Assembly: GCF_024703995.1 (NCBI RefSeq)
Contig: NZ_JAMXQV010000008.1
Location: 1 to 64,000 of the forward strand
Source of the DNA: Amycolatopsis iheyensis
Lineage (GTDB): Bacteria > Actinomycetota > Actinomycetes > Mycobacteriales > Pseudonocardiaceae
Reading direction: 5' to 3'
Length of the DNA stretch: 64,000 nt
The stretch's first letter is position 1. Every line of letters begins with the position of its first letter. The notes beneath the pieces were generated by a model. That model was not told where the DNA came from. It was given only the letters and a program-made list of their open reading frames with translations, and ran no database searches. Made by a program: the position numbers and the translations under genes. This document shows positions 60,356 to 64,000 of this stretch, in pieces.

Positions 60356-61464
60356 GACGCGCTCCCTTCGCGCCCGGCCACGCAGGCGCCGGCGACGATC
60401 TCGTCTTCGAAGTTCAGCTCCAGCGCGCCTTCCTTCGTCACGAGCAGCTCCAGCAGCTCGACGACGTTGCGCGCGTACAGCTCGCTGGCGTGCGAAGGCA
60501 TTTCGGCAGGCAGGTTGAGCGGGGACGAGATGGTGACGTCGTACTCCACGACGTCCTCGCCCGGCTTGGTCAGCTCGCAGTTGCCGCCGGTCTCGCCGGC
60601 CAGGTCGACCACGACCGACCCGGCGGGCATGCCCTTGACGGCGTCCGCGGTGACCAGGGTCGGCGCTTTGCGGCCCGGCACCAGCGCGGTGGTGATCACG
60701 ACGTCGAACTTCGCGATGGCCTCGGTGAGCCGGCGCTGCTGTTCCTCGCGCTCTTCCGCGGTCAGCTCGCGGGCGTAGCCGCCTTCGCCGACCGCCTCGA
60801 TGCCGAGGTCCAGGAACTGCGCGCCGAGCGACTTGACCTGCTCGGCGACCTCGGGCCGCACGTCGTAGCCGGTGGTCTGCGCGCCGAGCCGCTTCGCCGT
60901 GGCCAGCGCCTGCAGGCCGGCGACGCCGGCGCCGAGCACGAGCACCTTGGCCGGCGGCACGGTGCCGGCCGCGGTGGTGAGCATCGGGAAGAAGCGCGGG
61001 AGCTGCTGCGCCGCGAGCAGGACGGCGCGGTAACCGCCGATGCTGGCCTGCGACGACAGCGCGTCCATCGCCTGCGCCCGGGAGATCCGCGGGACCGCCT
61101 CCATCGCGAAGGCGCGCAAGCCCGCTTCTTCGAGCTTCGCGAGTCCATCCGGATTGCCGCGCGGGTCGAGGAAGCCGATGAGCACGGCGCCCCGGCTCAG
61201 CTTCGCGACCTCTTCCGGCGTCGGCGGGTTCACCTTCACGACGACCGGCGCGCTCCAGGCGTCGCCGAGTTCGGCGCCGGCTTGGGTGTACGCGTCGTCA
61301 CTCAGGTGCGCACCGGCCCCGGCGCCCGGTTCGACCAGGACGCGCAGCCCGCGCTGCGCGAGTCTCCCGACCAGCTTGGGCACCATGGCCACCCGCCGCT
61401 CCCCGGGGCGTGCTTCGGCCACCACACCCACGGTGAGCTGCTGACGCTGTTCGCTGTCCGTCAC
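60352..61464 (-). CDS. pntAA: NAD(P) transhydrogenase subunit alpha, NAD-binding part
   Basis: A 370-residue soluble domain I that binds NAD(H) and resembles alanine dehydrogenase. Motifs: GVVAEARPGERRVAMVPKLV near the N-terminus, the Rossmann motif VLVLGAGVAGLQALATAKRLGA (about residues 170-191), YDVRPEVAEQVKSLGAQFLDL, and VDLAGETGGNCELT. GTG start with a nearby GAGGAG. First gene of a four-gene unit pntAA-pntAB-pntB-lplA-like, which supplies NADPH. The promoter must lie in the 124 bases before it. Confidence 0.96.
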   Translation of the reverse strand: MTDSEQRQQLTVGVVAEARPGERRVAMVPKLVGRLAQRGLRVLVEPGAGAGAHLSDDAYTQAGAELGDAWSAPVVVKVNPPTPEEVAKLSRGAVLIGFLDPRGNPDGLAKLEEAGLRAFAMEAVPRISRAQAMDALSSQASIGGYRAVLLAAQQLPRFFPMLTTAAGTVPPAKVLVLGAGVAGLQALATAKRLGAQTTGYDVRPEVAEQVKSLGAQFLDLGIEAVGEGGYARELTAEEREEQQRRLTEAIAKFDVVITTALVPGRKAPTLVTADAVKGMPAGSVVVDLAGETGGNCELTKPGEDVVEYDVTISSPLNLPAEMPSHASELYARNVVELLELLVTKEGALELNFEDEIVAGACVAGREGSAS

Positions 61465-61588
61465 ACGACCTCCTCATCGGCGAGGCACGATCCCGTGGGT
61501 TGTACCACGGCGGACCGACAGTCCCGGTGACGTCAGTCGCAAGTTGCGCCGGTCGTGCCGGGAAGTACGAACGTCGCGCGGGAACCGT

Positions 61589-62242
61589 TCAGCGGGTTTT
61601 CCAGTGCGGGATGCCGAGCAGGATCAGGCGCAGCCGTTTTTCCGCCGTTCCGGTGATTTTCGCGTCTTCACCCGGTCGCGCTTCCAGCAGTTCGACGGTC
61701 GTCGTGATCATCACCGAAACGATCAGGTCGGCCAGCATGTGCAGGTCTTCGGTGCTCCACGCGCGCAGCGGGGCGAACCGGGCGAGGTCGATCGCGAGGT
61801 CGCCGGAGAACATGCGGAGTTCGACGGCGATGGACCGGGCCAGCGGGCCGCCGCCGTAGCGCTCCCGCGTCAGGAACCGGAAATGGTCCTCGTTGGCGCG
61901 CACGAACTGGTGCACCGTGGCCACCGAGGCGCTGATCATCCCCTGGTAGGTGTCCGGGTCGGTGCGCGCGGAGCGCATCATGCCGCGCAGGGTCCGGGTC
62001 GCTTCTTCGACGAGTGCGACGCCGAGCTCCTCCATCGAGGCGAAGTGCCGGTAGAAGGCCGTCGGCACCAGGCCGGCGCCCTTCGCGACCTCGCGCAGGG
62101 ACAGCGTCGCGAACGGCCGGTCGGCGAGGAGCTCCAAGGCGGTATCCAGCAGTGCTTGACGCGTGCGCTGCTTGCGCTCCTGACGGCTCACTGGCTCCTC
62201 GGACACAAGGTCCAGCGTACGGATGTCCACCGCGTTGCTCAC
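61589..62242 (-). CDS. TetR-family regulator, DesT/FabR-like
   Basis: A 217-residue repressor. The HTH region SRQERKQRTRQALLDTALELLADRPFATLSLREVAKGAGLVPTAFYRHFASMEELGVALVEE (about 19-80) and the C-terminal domain resemble Pseudomonas DesT and E. coli FabR, which sense acyl-CoA saturation. It is divergent from a ferredoxin-reductase/desaturase pair equivalent to DesC/DesB, exactly the DesT context. GTG 62242 is chosen because GGAGG lies seven bases upstream; the longest frame starts 17 codons earlier inside the operators. Confidence 0.87.
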   Translation of the reverse strand: MSNAVDIRTLDLVSEEPVSRQERKQRTRQALLDTALELLADRPFATLSLREVAKGAGLVPTAFYRHFASMEELGVALVEEATRTLRGMMRSARTDPDTYQGMISASVATVHQFVRANEDHFRFLTRERYGGGPLARSIAVELRMFSGDLAIDLARFAPLRAWSTEDLHMLADLIVSVMITTTVELLEARPGEDAKITGTAEKRLRLILLGIPHWKTR

Positions 62243-62285
62243 GTCACATCCTCCGCGCTCTTCGTTGACAGGCCGTCCACTCCTG

Positions 62286-62319
62286 CAGTGCACTGTTCAG
62301 TGTACAGTCGTTCACTGTA
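62286..62319. promoter_or_regulatory. DesT-like operator region
   Basis: Between the TetR and reductase genes lie a perfect CAGTGCACTG palindrome (62286-62295), ACTG-TT-CAGT (62292-62301), and the direct repeats GTTCAGTGTA (62295) and GTTCACTGTA (62310), 15 bp apart. The clustered CAGTG/CACTG half-sites suit a TetR protein controlling both directions. Confidence 0.6.
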
Positions 62320-62335
62320 ATCGAGGAGGTCTCCG

Positions 62336-63403
62336 ATGACGGCGCTCATCCCCCGGCGGGTGCGCGGTCTCGCTTCGCTGGCCGAAGCGCTGCTGACGCC
62401 GCACGGGATGGACCGCTACCTGGAGCTCGTCGACCCGATGCTGGTCCGCCGCGAGATCCGCGGGCTGGTCACGGCGGTGCGCAAGCAGACGCCGGACAGC
62501 GTCACCTTCACCGTCCGGCCCAGCCGCGCGTGGCCCGGCTTCACCGCGGGCCAGTACGTCCGCCTGCAGGTGGAGATCGACGGCGTCCGGCGCACCCGCT
62601 GCTACTCGCCGTGCGGTTCGCAGCACGAAGGCGAGCTGGAGTTCACGGTCAAGGAGCAGGGCCTGGTCTCCGGGCACCTCAACCGCACGCTCGCCGCGGG
62701 CTCGGTGGTCGGTCTGTCCACTCCGGACGGCGCGTTCACGCTGCCGGCCGCCCGGCCGGACCGCGTGCTGCTGATCGCCGGCGGCAGCGGGATCACGCCG
62801 GTGCTCGCCATGGCACGCACGCTGGTCGACGAAGGCCACGCCGGCGAGATCGTGTTCCTGCAGTACTCGAACGGGCCGGCCGACGCGCTCTACCGCACCG
62901 AGCTGGCCGAGCTCGCCGCCCGGCACCCCGGGCTGCGGGTGGTGCACGCCTACACCCACACCAAGGGCGGCGACCTGCGCGGGTTCTTCTCGCCGGAGCA
63001 CCTGGCCCGGGTCGCACCCTGGCACCGCGACGCGGAGGCGTTCGTCTGCGGCCCGCAGCCGCTGATGGCCGCGGTCCGCGAGGAGCTGGGTGAACGGGTG
63101 CACACCGAGGAGTTCACGCCGCCGGCGTTGACCTTCGACACGGCCGCCGCGGAGGGCCAGGTGCGGTTCCGGCGGAGCGGCCGGGAGTGCGCGAACTCGG
63201 GGAAGCCGTTGCTGGAGCAGGCCGAGGACGCCGGATTGGCGCCGGAACACGGCTGCCGGATGGGCATCTGCTTCTCCTGCACCCAGCTCAAGACCGCCGG
63301 GCGCGTCCGCAACGCGCGCACCGGCGAGATCTCCGGCGAAGAAGACGAAGAAATCCAGCTCTGCATCTCCGTCCCGGTCGGGGACGTCGAGATCGACGCT
63401 TAG
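62336..63403 (+). CDS. ferredoxin reductase with C-terminal 2Fe-2S domain (desaturase electron donor)
   Basis: A 355-residue flavoprotein with three modules: an FAD-binding barrel (YCYSPCGS-like RCYSPCGSQHEGELEFTVK), an NAD(P)H domain with LIAGGSGITPVLAMAR and FVCGPQPLM, and a plant-type 2Fe-2S domain at the C-terminus with Cys306, Cys311, Cys314 (CRMGICFSC) and a fourth Cys at about 341 (QLCIS). It passes electrons from NAD(P)H to the desaturase encoded 10 bases downstream. This matches M. tuberculosis Rv3230c, the partner of DesA3. The ATG follows GAGGAGG. Confidence 0.93.
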   Translation: MTALIPRRVRGLASLAEALLTPHGMDRYLELVDPMLVRREIRGLVTAVRKQTPDSVTFTVRPSRAWPGFTAGQYVRLQVEIDGVRRTRCYSPCGSQHEGELEFTVKEQGLVSGHLNRTLAAGSVVGLSTPDGAFTLPAARPDRVLLIAGGSGITPVLAMARTLVDEGHAGEIVFLQYSNGPADALYRTELAELAARHPGLRVVHAYTHTKGGDLRGFFSPEHLARVAPWHRDAEAFVCGPQPLMAAVREELGERVHTEEFTPPALTFDTAAAEGQVRFRRSGRECANSGKPLLEQAEDAGLAPEHGCRMGICFSCTQLKTAGRVRNARTGEISGEEDEEIQLCISVPVGDVEIDA

Positions 63404-63413
63404 GGAGACTGCC

Positions 63414-64000
63414 ATGACCGGTCTGCAGGACCGCCTGACCCCGGAACAGGTCGAGGAGTTCGGCCGCGAGCTCGACGCGCTGCGACAGCGGACCGTCGAC
63501 TCGCTGGGCCAGGAAGACGTCGACTACATCCACAACATCATCAAGACGCAACGCGGCCTGGAGGTCGCCGGGCGGGCGTTGCTGTTCGCCGGGTTCTTCC
63601 CGCCCGCCTGGCTCGCCGGTGTCGGCGCGCTGTCGGTGGCCAAGATCCTCGACAACATGGAGATCGGCCACAACGTCATGCACGGCCAGTACGACTGGAC
63701 GCGTGACCCGGCGCTGAGCTCGCAGCGGTTCGAGTGGGACACCGTGGCGCCGTCGGAGAACTGGCGGCACTCGCACAACTACATCCACCACACGTACACG
63801 AACATCGTCGACAAGGACCGCGACGTCGGGTACGGGATCCTGCGGATGGACACCGCGCAGAGGTGGCACCCGTACTACCTGGGCAACCCGGTGTACGCGA
63901 CGCTGCTGGCGCTGTTCTTCCAGTGGGGCGTCATGCTGCACGACCTCGAGGTCGAGAACGTCGTCAAGGGTTCGCGGACCTGGGCCGACAACGTGCCGGT
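63414..64000 (+). CDS. acyl-CoA desaturase, DesA3 type (3' end cut by window)
   Basis: The first 195 codons of a membrane-bound diiron desaturase. His box 1 is GHNVMHGQYDW (HxxxH) and the second is WRHSHNYIHHTYTNIV (HxxxxHH). Hydrophobic segments occur before the first box and after the second. It introduces the delta-9 double bond into stearoyl- or palmitoyl-CoA with electrons from the reductase gene upstream. The ATG follows TAGGGAGAC. The remaining His box and the C-terminus lie beyond 64000. Its neighbour and the TetR gene form a DesT-DesC-DesB-like locus. Confidence 0.92.
   Translation, partial: MTGLQDRLTPEQVEEFGRELDALRQRTVDSLGQEDVDYIHNIIKTQRGLEVAGRALLFAGFFPPAWLAGVGALSVAKILDNMEIGHNVMHGQYDWTRDPALSSQRFEWDTVAPSENWRHSHNYIHHTYTNIVDKDRDVGYGILRMDTAQRWHPYYLGNPVYATLLALFFQWGVMLHDLEVENVVKGSRTWADNVP

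Overview
The window is high-GC DNA from an actinobacterium. Gene content and order point to the Pseudonocardiaceae, most likely Amycolatopsis or a close relative, but this is an inference and no database was searched. Supporting signs are many GTG/TTG starts, an Lsr2-type protein, a DesA3-type desaturase, an LldD2-type lactate dehydrogenase, and the actinobacterial order ahpE - DUF3052 - aceE ... fasR - fabD - fabH - acpP - fabF - DUF3145.

Layout. 0-7.3 kb: the 5' end of a 16S rRNA gene (minus strand, cut by the window edge) with its leader, an LtrA-type membrane protein, a DHA2 drug-efflux transporter and the replicative polymerase gene dnaE1. 7.5-12.1 kb: an asparagine-use operon of four translationally coupled genes (FadR-type regulator, permease, asparaginase II, aspartate ammonia-lyase), preceded by four repeats at exact 21-bp spacing. 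12.2-27.4 kb: mostly small metabolic genes paired with their own regulators. These include a CocE-type hydrolase, an M48 peptidase operon of unknown role, a lipoprotein, a phosphodiesterase/GntR pair facing a PLP enzyme, a TetR/membrane protein pair, a short-chain dehydrogenase with a MerR-type promoter, an acyl-CoA dehydrogenase/acyl-CoA ligase pair, and a MarR/AhpD-like pair. 27.4-31.6 kb: a histidine kinase converging on two response regulators, then a SipW-type signal peptidase with two exported TasA/camelysin-like candidates. A 108-bp tandem duplication carrying two RecA-independent DNA-damage promoters lies between the kinase and the regulators.

33.8-38.1 kb: tRNA-Val, ahpE, DUF3052 and aceE. 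38.1-46.9 kb: a block that separates aceE from fasR, whereas the two are adjacent in Mycobacterium tuberculosis. It holds lactate oxidation (LldD2) and uptake (LctP), an SDR/TetR pair around a perfect 20-bp inverted repeat, PnuC, a membrane channel-like protein and a NatAB-type ABC exporter. 47-53.6 kb: fasR and the fatty-acid synthase II genes fabD-fabH-acpP-fabF, then a lipid-associated DUF3145 gene. 53.8-64 kb: a large one-pass membrane protein with a repeat-rich linker, a flavoprotein disulfide reductase, an unusual Lsr2 protein with a histone-H1-like tail, a lipoate-ligase-like gene coupled to proton-translocating transhydrogenase (pntAA-pntAB-pntB), and a TetR-controlled acyl-CoA desaturase system cut by the right edge.

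Recurring themes are short divergent promoters with clear palindromic operators, several promoters placed so that the transcript would begin at or next to the start codon (leaderless), 4-bp ATGA/GTGA overlaps inside operons, and hairpin-rich intergenic repeats. No prophage, insertion sequence, CRISPR array or biosynthetic gene cluster was recognised.
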